Shown: positions 1-6,310, counted from the first letter of the stretch. The stretch: 11,822 nt of DNA from Synergistales bacterium (GCA_015657435.1 JADLKH010000003.1:110713-122534), one strand, 5' to 3'. Notes: a model not told the origin generated them from the letters alone. Made by a program: numbers and translations.

Positions 1-369
1 CGTCAGAAGGCCCGCGAAGACGCGGAAGGAGTCCGAGCCGATGGCCGCACCGAGCAGGGCCCCGGGTGTTTTCGCGCCCAGGCGGCGTTGCCAGAGGCGT
101 GTGGGCCAGGCCAGGAAACGGTAGACGAACCACGTTCCGAACCAGATGTTGCCCGCGGCGATCAGAAGCATCTGGAGGCCGTAGCGGTGGCAGAGTCCGC
201 CGAAACCGACCAGGGCGACGGCAGAAACATAGGTGGCCACGTACGCAAGTGCCTGGACGGCCGAACCGACGCGTCCGGGAAGCAGGTTGTCCCGCCCTCT
301 CGCCCAGCGTGCCAGGGAAACGAGCAGAAAGCCGTATCCGCACCATAGAAGAATAAAACCGAAATTCAT
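1..369 (-). CDS. Sodium:solute symporter (SSS family), N-terminal part
   Basis: This is the first 123 codons of an integral membrane transporter; the rest lies beyond position 1. The protein begins MNFGFILLWCGYGFLLVSLA, a first membrane helix followed by a basic stretch (RWARGRDNLLPGR). A second helix pair carries the YVATYVSAVALVGFGG segment at residues 43-58. This resembles the first helices of the PutP/PanF-like sodium:solute symporter superfamily, which import amino acids or organic acids with Na+. The ATG at 369 has AAGGAGG eight bases upstream. It overlaps the stop of the upstream 34-codon gene as ATGA, so the two are translationally coupled. The substrate cannot be read from this fragment. 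The Tyr-rich leader upstream suggests an aromatic amino acid, which is inference. Family call fairly sure; substrate unknown. Confidence 0.8.
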   Translation of the reverse strand, partial: MNFGFILLWCGYGFLLVSLARWARGRDNLLPGRVGSAVQALAYVATYVSAVALVGFGGLCHRYGLQMLLIAAGNIWFGTWFVYRFLAWPTRLWQRRLGAKTPGALLGAAIGSDSFRVFAGLLT

Positions 370-470
370 CCCCGTTGCCTCCTTTGGGCCGCAAGCGTCC
401 AGCAGGACCAGACGACGCTCACGATCATGGAAATCACTGCGGTTCCAACCCACACGTCAAAATTCGCCAT
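366..470 (-). CDS. Small single-helix symporter accessory protein, 34 aa
   Basis: A 34-residue protein, MANFDVWVGTAVISMIVSVV followed by WSCWTLAAQRRQRG. One hydrophobic helix spans about residues 8-27. The basic tail (QRRQRG) predicts an inside C-terminus and outside N-terminus. Its ribosome binding site is nearly perfect (GGGAGGTGAT, 475-484), with the ATG at 470. Its stop overlaps the symporter start as ATGA, so the pair should be made together. Several sodium symporter families are known to carry mini-subunits of about 30 residues encoded directly upstream (MetS with MetP-type NSS transporters, and small symporter accessory proteins of SSS transporters). Position and topology match that pattern. 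It is too short for default gene calling. The role as a stabilising or regulatory subunit is inference. Confidence 0.8.
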   Translation of the reverse strand: MANFDVWVGTAVISMIVSVVWSCWTLAAQRRQRG

Positions 471-484
471 CCCGATCACCTCCC

Positions 485-520
485 AAAAAATAAGGCCGCC
501 AGCCCTGGGGGCTGACGGCC
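485..520 (-). terminator. Intrinsic terminator/attenuator of the symporter leader
   Basis: Read on the minus strand, GGCCGTCAGCCC pairs with GGGCTGGCGGCC (12 bp with one G-U) around a 3-base loop, followed by TTATTTTTT. The T run directly abuts the Shine-Dalgarno of the 34-residue protein, so this stem sits between promoter and first gene and must regulate read-through rather than end an operon. Confidence 0.9.
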
Positions 521-544
521 TTGAACCTTCTCACGGAATCCGAA

Positions 545-667
545 TCAGGCGGTGAGAGGACAGGACCGGGCTCCTCCGGGGCAATACAGCGCCGGAGCGT
601 AAACGTAAAGATAAGCCTGGCCGTTCCTCGTTCCAATCGGGTTGCTGCGTTCGTTCTGTCGCTTCAT
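545..667 (-). CDS. Tyr-rich attenuation leader peptide, 40 aa
   Basis: A 40-codon frame opens at ATG 667 and ends at TGA 547-545, between the promoter (703-732) and the terminator (485-520). GGTGAGG lies 10 bases before the ATG, a usable ribosome binding site. The peptide starts MKRQNERSNPIGTRNG. At residues 18-28 it has AYLYVYAPALY: four Tyr codons (TAT, TAC, TAC, TAT) within ten codons, against a window where Tyr is scarce. A CTCCGG/CCGGAG stem (574-597) holds the last Tyr codon in its loop and would be opened by a ribosome stalled on Tyr. I could not find a convincing antiterminator partner for the terminator arm by eye. Pro is also present four times, so the sensed amino acid is probably, not certainly, Tyr. 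The role is inferred from architecture. Confidence 0.6.
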   Translation of the reverse strand: MKRQNERSNPIGTRNGQAYLYVYAPALYCPGGARSCPLTA

Positions 668-702
668 CAATTGGAAGCCTCACCTTTTGGAAAATTTGCG
701 TC

Positions 703-732
703 ATCTTACAGGGCAAGTCCCCGCCTTGTCAA
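703..732 (-). promoter_or_regulatory. Sigma70-type promoter for the leader-symporter operon
   Basis: On the minus strand TTGACA (732-727), an 18-base spacer and TAAGAT (708-703). It begins only 11 bases after the proC stop codon. This makes the symporter unit independent and gives a leader of about 230 bases before the first gene. Confidence 0.75.
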
Positions 733-743
733 GACCCCGGGAG

Positions 744-1622
744 TTAATTCGATTGTGAACGCGAGGGCATGACGCAGGCATCCGCCCCGAAGGGCGGCCG
801 GATGGCTTCCTCCGCCTGGACGCGAGCCTCTTCGGCGAGTTTCCTGGCCTGCGTGGAGGCCGCGCAGACGGCTTTCATGAAGGCGGTCCGGACGCGCCCT
901 TCCTCCAGTTCGTAGAGCCCCTCGATGGTGACTCCGCCGGGGGTGACCACGCTGTCCCGCAGTTCCGCCGGGTGCTTGCCGGAAGCCAGGAGGAGTTCGG
1001 AAGCACCGATGAGGGTGTGGGCCGCGGACCGGAGGGCCAGGTCGCGGGGCAGCCCCATCCGGAGGGCTCCGTAGATCAGCGATTCGACCACCGTGTAGAG
1101 GTAGGCCGGACCGCTCCCGGACATGGCGGTCAGGACGTCCAGGTGTGATTCGTCCACCGGCTGGATCTCGCCCGCATGCTCCATGATCGCCTCGGCCAGT
1201 TTCCGTTCCGCTTCCGTCACCTGGCCGGAACAGGCGTAGACGGTGTAGCCTTTGCGGATTTCGACGGCGGTGTTCGTCATCGCCCGGATGAAATGCGTTC
1301 CAGGAGCAGCCCGATTCATGATGTCCAGCGATATGGCCGCCGCAAAGGAAATGACCGGCTTGCCGTCGGTGAAGGGGGCGATTTCCTGGAGCACCGGGAC
1401 GACCTGGCGGGGCTTCACGGACAGCAGGATGATATCGGCCCAGGCGGCGGCTTCCGTGTTGTCCGCCGAGAGGAGAACGCCGAGCCCTTCCAGCGGGCGG
1501 GCCTTCTTCAGTTCCCTCCGGGTGGCCATGACGGGCCACTCCGGGGCGAGGGCCCTGGCGAGGGCCCCCCCGATGGTTCCGGCTCCCAGGATGGCGATGC
1601 GTGCGCGTTTTTCCTTTTGCAT
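744..1622 (-). CDS. proC: Pyrroline-5-carboxylate reductase
   Basis: Cytosolic NAD(P)H-dependent reductase that converts pyrroline-5-carboxylate to proline, the last step of proline synthesis. At 292 aa it is slightly longer than the usual ~270. The N-terminal Rossmann motif GAGTIGG is at residues 13-19 and LLSVKP at 66-71. The C-terminal dimer domain carries SGSGPAY (168-174) and DSVVTPGGVTIEGL (223-236), the family signature. The usual RxMPNTPA motif reads RAMTNTAV at 113-120, so two prolines are replaced. The last ~20 residues (IRPPFGADACVMPSRSQSN) extend past the family core. GGGGAGG lies eight bases before the ATG. The gene is alone in its unit, behind a Pro-rich leader and terminator. 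Family assignment is firm; the motif change leaves room for a ProC paralogue with shifted activity. Confidence 0.92.
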   Translation of the reverse strand: MQKEKRARIAILGAGTIGGALARALAPEWPVMATRRELKKARPLEGLGVLLSADNTEAAAWADIILLSVKPRQVVPVLQEIAPFTDGKPVISFAAAISLDIMNRAAPGTHFIRAMTNTAVEIRKGYTVYACSGQVTEAERKLAEAIMEHAGEIQPVDESHLDVLTAMSGSGPAYLYTVVESLIYGALRMGLPRDLALRSAAHTLIGASELLLASGKHPAELRDSVVTPGGVTIEGLYELEEGRVRTAFMKAVCAASTQARKLAEEARVQAEEAIRPPFGADACVMPSRSQSN

Positions 1623-1660
1623 GAAGCATTCCTCCCCTTGTCGAGTGATGGATGACGGAT

Positions 1661-1695
1661 AAAAAAAGGGCCGCCGACCCGAAGGTCGGCGGCCC
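1661..1695 (-). terminator. Intrinsic terminator/attenuator of the proC leader
   Basis: On the minus strand GGGCCGCCGACC pairs perfectly with GGTCGGCGGCCC (12 bp) across a four-base TTCG loop, followed by seven T. It lies between the promoter and proC, 38 bases before the ATG, so it acts within the leader. The upstream element GGTGGCC (1744-1738) can pair with GGCCGCC of its first arm (1694-1688), a candidate antiterminator with one G-U. Confidence 0.92.
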
Positions 1696-1717
1696 GAAAT
1701 CCCTGGAAATTACCGAA

Positions 1718-1813
1718 TCAGGCTCCAGGACACGGCCGGCCACCCCCGGGATGCTTGCTCACGGGGCGAGGGCTGCACGGGAGGGCCATGTCGAAGCGTC
1801 GGTTCAGGATCAT
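1718..1813 (-). CDS. Pro-rich attenuation leader peptide, 31 aa
   Basis: A 31-codon frame from ATG 1813 to TGA 1720-1718 sits between promoter and terminator of proC. AAAGGAAG lies 6-9 bases upstream of the ATG. The peptide starts MILNRRFDMALPCSPRPVSK; after this come HPGGGRPCPGA and stop. It has six Pro codons (CCG, CCT, CCC, CCC, CCG, CCT), three of them within codons 12-17. The candidate antiterminator strand GGTGGCC starts about six codons after that cluster, where a ribosome stalled on Pro would leave it free. The product of the downstream gene makes proline, so proline-tRNA sensing is coherent. Pro codons are common in GC-rich DNA and are not consecutive here, so this is weaker than the Trp and Phe leaders. 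Confidence 0.55.
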   Translation of the reverse strand: MILNRRFDMALPCSPRPVSKHPGGGRPCPGA

Positions 1814-1852
1814 GCGGATCTTCCTTTCGCTGGAACCTGAGGATTTCGCGAA

Positions 1853-1881
1853 ACGATAACCTTTTTTCAGCGAAGTGTCAA
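1853..1881 (-). promoter_or_regulatory. Sigma70-type promoter for the proC leader
   Basis: On the minus strand TTGACA (1881-1876), a 17-base spacer and TATCGT (1858-1853). Transcription would start about 33 bases before the leader ATG. The 120 bases between this promoter and the end of the ATP-grasp gene hold GC-rich stems but no stem followed by a T run, so read-through from the upstream operon is possible. Confidence 0.75.
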
Positions 1882-2003
1882 GATGGAAACGGCGGGTCAG
1901 GATTTTACCGAGACCGTGCCCGCTTCTTCCGTCAGAGGGATTGTTCCGCTTGCCAAAGCGGGTCTCCCGGGTCCGGCGGAATCGGCGCCGCTGGCCGGCG
2001 GCG

Positions 2004-3206
2004 TCACGCTCTTGGGCCTGCGGGGTCCTGGGAAGCCTCCTGTTCGGGGGCGAGCACGTACGAGGCGGCTTCCCTTATCACCCCCATGTCGGGGGAACGG
2101 AGAAGATAGCAGACGTCTCCCATTGCGGGGCTGAAAACCTCGGGAACCCTTTCTTGGTGGACGAGGAGGCTTCTGTAGGCCCTCAGGACGCTTTCGTGGT
2201 CGTGCGCGTACCTTCGGCCGTCGCGCCTTCCCAGGAAAGCGCAGTGGTACCTGCGTTCGAACGGGACGGGAACATACGCTGTTTCGGTCAACAGCCGAGC
2301 CCACTCGTCGAAAAGGTCGATGTCCGAGGAGAAGTTGTACATGTCCAGGATCAGCCCTCCCGGCGGCCGGACGTTGACCTCCAGGGCGACCAGTCGGTTG
2401 TCGGATGAGGTTCGGAAAAACTCGAGGTGGAAAAACCGCTCCTTCAGGCCGAAAGCGGCGACGGCCCTGCTTCCGGCTTCGACGAGATCGGCCGGAAGCT
2501 CGCGGAGAGTGTGAAGGAAGATGTCGAGGCGGTCGTTGACCATCTCCATCATGCCGTCGGCGTATCGCAGGGAAGCGCAGAAAACGACGCGGCCGTCGCG
2601 GTCGGCGAGTCCGTCGAAGGTGACGATGCCCCCCGTGATGAATTCCTCCATGAACATCTCCACGGGCGGCTTTTCAGCGAAAAAGAGTTCCAGCTCCCGA
2701 CGGTCCCGCATCTTCCATGTTCCCGTCGCGCCGACCCCCTGGTCGGGCTTGAGCACGACCGGGAAGCCGACATCCGAGACCATTCCCAGGGCCTCTTCGA
2801 GGTCGTGAACGACCCTCCCCCTGGCGACGGAAAGCCCTGCGCGGGAAAAGACCTCCTTCATCAGGGATTTCCGGCGCATGGGAACCAGTTCGTCGGGCTT
2901 CAGGCCTGGAATGCCGAACTCCAGCCTCAGCCGGGCGTCGCTGTCGAGCCAGTGCTCGTTGTGCGATTCCAGGCGGTCGATGGGGCCGTACCGGTCCCGA
3001 AACGACGCCACGGCGGCGGCGACCTGGTCGGTCCGGTGGAGGTCGTCGACCCGGATGACGTCCGTCAGGGCTTCCCGCAGCTCGGCTCTGAGCTCTTCGG
3101 GGGCCTGGTCCACGATGCCGAGGACCTGTGCCCCGCGACGCCGGAGGGCGGCCGAGAAATTCACGTAATTTGGAGGAAAGTGCGGTGAAACCAGGACGAT
3201 GTTCAT
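2004..3206 (-). CDS. ATP-grasp carboxylate-amine ligase, 400 aa
   Basis: Cytosolic ATP-grasp enzyme, expected to activate a carboxylate as acyl-phosphate and join it to an amine or thiol. Residues 1-100 form the preATP-grasp domain (MNIVLVSPHFPPNY). The ATP-grasp fold then shows a lysine at 114 (RRKSLMKEVF), VVLKPDQGVGATGT at 150-163 with ATP-contacting K153, acidic adenine-pocket residues near 187 (FMEEF), HLEFF at 260-264 and EVNVRPPGG at 276-284 with Mg ligands E276 and N278. The ATG at 3206 has GGAG nine bases upstream; an in-frame GTG 33 bases earlier lacks any ribosome binding site. It follows the esterase by 46 bases in the same operon. The substrate is unknown; the pairing hints at a small peptide-like or ester-bearing product (inference). 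Confidence 0.85.
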   Translation of the reverse strand: MNIVLVSPHFPPNYVNFSAALRRRGAQVLGIVDQAPEELRAELREALTDVIRVDDLHRTDQVAAAVASFRDRYGPIDRLESHNEHWLDSDARLRLEFGIPGLKPDELVPMRRKSLMKEVFSRAGLSVARGRVVHDLEEALGMVSDVGFPVVLKPDQGVGATGTWKMRDRRELELFFAEKPPVEMFMEEFITGGIVTFDGLADRDGRVVFCASLRYADGMMEMVNDRLDIFLHTLRELPADLVEAGSRAVAAFGLKERFFHLEFFRTSSDNRLVALEVNVRPPGGLILDMYNFSSDIDLFDEWARLLTETAYVPVPFERRYHCAFLGRRDGRRYAHDHESVLRAYRSLLVHQERVPEVFSPAMGDVCYLLRSPDMGVIREAASYVLAPEQEASQDPAGPRA

Positions 3207-3252
3207 CGACACCCACTCCCTTCGGATGGAGACTTTCACATGAGTCGCGCAC

Positions 3253-3990
3253 TCAGATGCCGAGCTTTTCCAGGAAATACGGCATCTGGCGTCGCCACCA
3301 GGGCCAATCGTGATTCACGTCGGGTCCCCAAAGATCCACCCAGGCGGGGATGCCGAGTTTTTTCAGGATGTCTTCAAGGGCCAGGGTCTCCCTGATGGAC
3401 TCCTCCTCCCATGCGCCCTGTCCGGAACAGAGAATGATCCGGCTTTCCCGGTAGCGATCCAGGTACCAGGGATCGGACAGGGAGGGAAGATAGTCGAGGG
3501 GCGAGTGAAAATACGCCCCATCCCCGAGGTTTCTTCCCAGGCTGAACGCGAGACTGTAGACCCCGCTGAGGCCGATGACGGCATCGAACCGGTCGGGGTG
3601 CCGGAAGAAGATGTTCGCGGCATGGTAGGCTCCCAGGCTGCACCCGGTCACCGCGATCCTATTTTTGTCCGGAGGCCCGTTCCCGATGAAGGGCAGGACT
3701 TCTTCGAGGATGTAGCGTTCGTAGGCTTCGTGCCTGGCGACCTTCTCGAAGGTCGATGCCCATGCGTTCAGCCAGGACTGCCGGTCCACGCTGTCCACCG
3801 TGAAGAGCCTGAGACGGCCTTCCTCCAGGAAAAAGCTCAGGGCCTCGATCATCCCGAAGTCCTCGTACTCGAAGAATCGGCCTCCGGAAGTGGGAAACAC
3901 GAGGACGGCAGGTCCTCCATGCCCGTAGGCCCTGATTTCCATATCCTGCCCCAGGGAGGGGCTATGCCAGATCCTGGACTCTGTCTGCAT
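3253..3990 (-). CDS. Alpha/beta-hydrolase esterase (putative esterase family)
   Basis: A 245-residue serine hydrolase of the esterase-D-like 'putative esterase' group. The nucleophile elbow is VTGCSLGAYHA with Ser118. The likely catalytic His is H227 in GPDVNHDWPWW, and the acid is probably D224 or an acidic residue around 195-197 (AWEEE). The opening stretch (PAVLVFPTSGGRFFEYED) supplies the oxyanion-side loop. No signal peptide is visible, so it should be cytosolic. It is the first gene of an operon with the ATP-grasp ligase, with GGAG nine bases before the ATG. Esterases of this group are, to my recollection, often found beside ATP-grasp genes; I cannot check this here. Substrate unknown. 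Confidence 0.8.
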   Translation of the reverse strand: MQTESRIWHSPSLGQDMEIRAYGHGGPAVLVFPTSGGRFFEYEDFGMIEALSFFLEEGRLRLFTVDSVDRQSWLNAWASTFEKVARHEAYERYILEEVLPFIGNGPPDKNRIAVTGCSLGAYHAANIFFRHPDRFDAVIGLSGVYSLAFSLGRNLGDGAYFHSPLDYLPSLSDPWYLDRYRESRIILCSGQGAWEEESIRETLALEDILKKLGIPAWVDLWGPDVNHDWPWWRRQMPYFLEKLGI

Positions 3991-4019
3991 TCACCGGGCT
4001 CCGTCGGTGTAAAATTAGT

Positions 4020-4033
4020 TTGACTATTGACTA
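4020..4033. repeat. Tandem 7-bp repeat TTGACTA x2 in the divergent spacer
   Basis: TTGACTA occurs twice with no gap at 4020-4026 and 4027-4033. On the minus strand the pair lies just after the predicted transcription start of the esterase operon, a usual place for a repressor site. It could also be chance in an AT-rich spacer. Confidence 0.4.
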
Positions 4034-4045
4034 GTATAGCGCAGC

Positions 4046-4074
4046 AGAATAGCGGTTGTTCCGCCACATGTCAA
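4046..4074 (-). promoter_or_regulatory. Sigma70-type promoter for the esterase/ATP-grasp operon
   Basis: On the minus strand TTGACA (4074-4069), a 17-base spacer and TATTCT (4051-4046). It drives a leader of about 50 bases with no terminator or leader peptide. A clear plus-strand promoter for the divergent hydrolase gene was not found. Confidence 0.7.
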
Positions 4075-4135
4075 GACGAACCCGTCCCGGACTTGCGGGA
4101 ACAGGGACGGCGCCTCAGGGATGGGAGGGACCAAA

Positions 4136-4927
4136 ATGAAGAACATGCTGTTGCTTGTCGACCCCCAGAACGACTTCTGTGACCCGGAGGGCGCCCTGTT
4201 CGTGCCGGGTGCCGCCGGGGACTCGCGCCGTACGGCAGCGCTGATCGACCGAATCTCTCCCGCTTTGGACGACCTTGTCGTCACGCTCGACTGCCATCAT
4301 GTCCTCGACGTCGCCCACCCCATGATGTGGGTGGATCGGGAAGGGGAACATCCGAGGCCCTTCACGGAGATCTCGCTGGAAGATCTTGAAGACGGCGTCT
4401 GGAATGCGGTCCGGCCCGAATGGCAGGACCGGCTCCGGCATTACGTGTCCGATCTCGAGGCATTCGGGCGCTACCGCCTGACCATCTGGCCGGAACACTG
4501 CCTGGTCGGCAGTTGGGGCTTCGGCATCGTTCCAGGCGTGTTCAGGGCCGTTACGGGATGGGAGCGGGAGCACGCGCAGGCGGCGATGCTTGTCCTCAAG
4601 GGGGAAAATCCCTGGACCGAGCACTACTCCGCCGTGAGGGCGGAGGTCCCCGACCCGGAGGACGCCCGGACCGCGATCAACCGCGCCCTCCTGGAAAGGA
4701 TTCTCTCCTCCGGCCGTGTCGCGGTGGCGGGTCAGGCTCTTTCGCACTGCGTGGCCAACACGGTTCGGGACCTGGTGGAACCGCTGGGCGGAGATCTCTC
4801 CAGGCTCCTGCTCCTCAGGGACTGCAGTTCGTGCGTGCCGGGGTTCGAAGCCCTTGGCGGGGCCTTTCTGGAAGAAATGACCGGACTGGGGATGAGGGTG
4901 GATTTCAGCGACCGCTTCCTGACCTGA
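4136..4927 (+). CDS. Isochorismatase-fold cysteine hydrolase, nicotinamidase-like
   Basis: A 263-residue cytosolic hydrolase of the isochorismatase fold. Catalytic residues typical of nicotinamidases are present: D9 in LLVDPQNDFCD, K155 in MLVLKGENPW, and C205 in VAGQALSHCV. TLDCHH at 50-55 with D52, H54 and H61 fits the metal site, and WPEHCLVGSWG at 118-128 matches the WPxHC motif. This points to nicotinamide to nicotinate deamidation for NAD recycling. The family average is nearer 180-210 residues, and the extra length between the metal site and WPEHC (residues 65-112) is unusual, so another amide could be the substrate. The ATG at 4136 has GGGAGGG six bases upstream, better than an in-frame ATG 15 bases earlier. 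It forms a single-gene unit, closed by a terminator. Confidence 0.82.
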   Translation: MKNMLLLVDPQNDFCDPEGALFVPGAAGDSRRTAALIDRISPALDDLVVTLDCHHVLDVAHPMMWVDREGEHPRPFTEISLEDLEDGVWNAVRPEWQDRLRHYVSDLEAFGRYRLTIWPEHCLVGSWGFGIVPGVFRAVTGWEREHAQAAMLVLKGENPWTEHYSAVRAEVPDPEDARTAINRALLERILSSGRVAVAGQALSHCVANTVRDLVEPLGGDLSRLLLLRDCSSCVPGFEALGGAFLEEMTGLGMRVDFSDRFLT

Positions 4928-4937
4928 AGGGGCCGGG

Positions 4938-4973
4938 AAGCGGTCGAGGAATCCTGTCCCTCGACCGCTTTTT
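4938..4973 (+). terminator. Intrinsic terminator of the nicotinamidase-like gene
   Basis: AAGCGGTCGAGG pairs with CCTCGACCGCTT (12 bp) around a nine-base loop and ends in a short T run. It lies between two convergent genes. On the minus strand the stem is followed by CCCGG and no T run, so it terminates only the plus-strand gene. Confidence 0.88.
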
Positions 4974-4974
4974 C

Positions 4975-6249
4975 TCAGGCTCCCGAGGTCACCCGGACTC
5001 TTTTTGCCTTGCCTTCGAAACGTTCCAGGCTCCCCGGCAGGAGAACCTTCACGGCGACGCGCAGGCCCAGCGCCTCGTGCAGGGCGCGTACGGCCTCCCT
5101 TTCGAGCCGTTCCATCTGGAGCTCGCCCAGACTCGACACGCTCTCGACCGATACGGCCAGATCCTTCACGAAGCGGTGTTCCGAGACCTCCAGAGCGTAG
5201 TTCATCGAAAGCCCCTCCACTTTCCCGAGGGCCGCCTCCACTTGCGTGGGGAAAACGTTGACGCCCTTGATGATGAGCATGTCGTCGGACCGGCCCCTGA
5301 TGCGGGCGATCCGTATTCCGTCCCGGCCGCAGGCGCACCTTCCGGGGATGATCCGCGTCAGGTCGCGCGTCCGGTAGCGGATCAGCGGAAGAGCTTCCTT
5401 CGTGAGGGTGGTGAGAACGAGTTCCCCCTCTTCGCCGTCGGGCAGGAGCTCGCCCGAAACGGGATCGATGATTTCCGCCATGAAATGCTCCTCGTTCAGG
5501 TGGAGGCCGTCCTGGCGCGGGCACTCGATCGCGACGCCCGGTCCCATGACCTCGGAAAGGCCGAAGATGTCGAGAGCGGGCACACCCAGTCCCGCCTGGA
5601 CCGTCTGTCTCAGGGCCTCGGTCCAGGGTTCCGCCCCGAGGATCGCGACCTTGAGGGAATGGCCCGGACCGGGTTGTCCTTCCCGCTTGGAGGCCAGGAC
5701 TTCGGAGAGGTGCACGGCGTAGGATGGCGTGCAGGCGATGGCGGTGCTTCCCAGGTCCTGCATCAGCTGGATCTGGCGCTCGGTGAATCCGGTCCCGGAG
5801 GGGATGACCGTGGCTCCCAGGTGTTCTCCCCCGTAATGGAAGCCCAGCCCTCCCGTGAAAAGCCCGTAGCCGAACATGACCTGCAGGGTGTCGCCCGGAG
5901 TGACCCCCGCGATGGACAGGCAGTTCGCCATGCAGTCCTTCCATGCATCCAAATCGTTTTTCGTGTAGGCCACGATCGTCATCTTGCCTGTTGTTCCCGA
6001 GGACGCGTGCACCCGGAGCAGCTCTTCCCTGTCGCAGGCCAGAAGGCCGAACGGGTAGGCGTCCCTCAGGTCCTGCTTGGTCGTGAAAGGCAGTTTCCCC
6101 AGGTCCTCGGGGGAGCGGATGTCCGTCGGGCCGACTCCGGCCCGCTCCATCTTTTCCCGGTAATGGGGGACCCGGTCCCAAAGGCGGTTCACCGTTTTCC
6201 GAAGCTTTTCCATCTGCTGGCCGCTTTCCTTCCGATGCGCTGCTTTCAT
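4975..6249 (-). CDS. paaK: Phenylacetate-CoA ligase (aryl-acetate-CoA ligase)
   Basis: Cytosolic adenylate-forming ligase that makes phenylacetyl-CoA (or a related aryl-acetyl-CoA) from the acid, ATP and CoA. At 424 aa it has the usual PaaK length. Seen in order: the AMP-binding loop SSGTTGK at 83-89, GYGLFTGGLGFHYG at 127-140, ILGAEPW at 203-209, FGLSEVMGPGVA at 229-240, RYRTRDLT at 291-298, the hinge RGRSDDMLIIKGVNVFP at 318-334 and the C-terminal catalytic-lysine motif GKAKR at 413-417. The ATG at 6249 has AAGGAGG eight bases upstream; the longer in-frame GTG start would run through the attenuator stem and is rejected. The gene is alone behind a leader with three consecutive Phe codons and a terminator. 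Whether it degrades or salvages phenylacetate is discussed in the findings. Confidence 0.92.
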   Translation of the reverse strand: MKAAHRKESGQQMEKLRKTVNRLWDRVPHYREKMERAGVGPTDIRSPEDLGKLPFTTKQDLRDAYPFGLLACDREELLRVHASSGTTGKMTIVAYTKNDLDAWKDCMANCLSIAGVTPGDTLQVMFGYGLFTGGLGFHYGGEHLGATVIPSGTGFTERQIQLMQDLGSTAIACTPSYAVHLSEVLASKREGQPGPGHSLKVAILGAEPWTEALRQTVQAGLGVPALDIFGLSEVMGPGVAIECPRQDGLHLNEEHFMAEIIDPVSGELLPDGEEGELVLTTLTKEALPLIRYRTRDLTRIIPGRCACGRDGIRIARIRGRSDDMLIIKGVNVFPTQVEAALGKVEGLSMNYALEVSEHRFVKDLAVSVESVSSLGELQMERLEREAVRALHEALGLRVAVKVLLPGSLERFEGKAKRVRVTSGA

Positions 6250-6271
6250 TCCTCTCTCCTCCTTGTTGGAA

Positions 6272-6310
6272 ATAAAAAAAGGCCGGGGCCCCTTTTGGGG
6301 ACCCCGGCCT
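6272..6310 (-). terminator. Intrinsic terminator/attenuator of the paaK leader
   Basis: On the minus strand AGGCCGGGGTCCCC pairs with GGGGCCCCGGCCT around AAAA, followed by seven T. Its first arm contains GGGGTCCC (6305-6298), perfectly complementary to GGGACCCC (6355-6348) in the upstream leader, so an 8-bp antiterminator can replace it. Confidence 0.93.

Noticed and set aside
485..700. T-box or metabolite riboswitch instead of a leader peptide before the symporter
   Set aside because: I looked for the T-box AGGGTGGNACCGCG element and for SAM, lysine and M-box signatures and saw none in full. AGGTGAGG with GCAACCCG gives a faint riboswitch-like look, so an Rfam covariance search of this leader would be worth doing.
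3207..3239. GTG start giving the ATP-grasp ligase 11 extra residues
   Set aside because: No Shine-Dalgarno upstream; MNIVLVSPHF is the natural beginning of the first beta strand.
4938..4973. Shared bidirectional terminator for the convergent hydrolase and paaK genes
   Set aside because: The minus-strand side of the stem is not followed by a T run.
4115..6181. A 688-codon open frame on the minus strand across the nicotinamidase and paaK genes
   Set aside because: It is a GC-rich shadow frame: composition dominated by Arg, Gly and Pro, no domain recognised, and it overlaps two genes with intact catalytic motifs.
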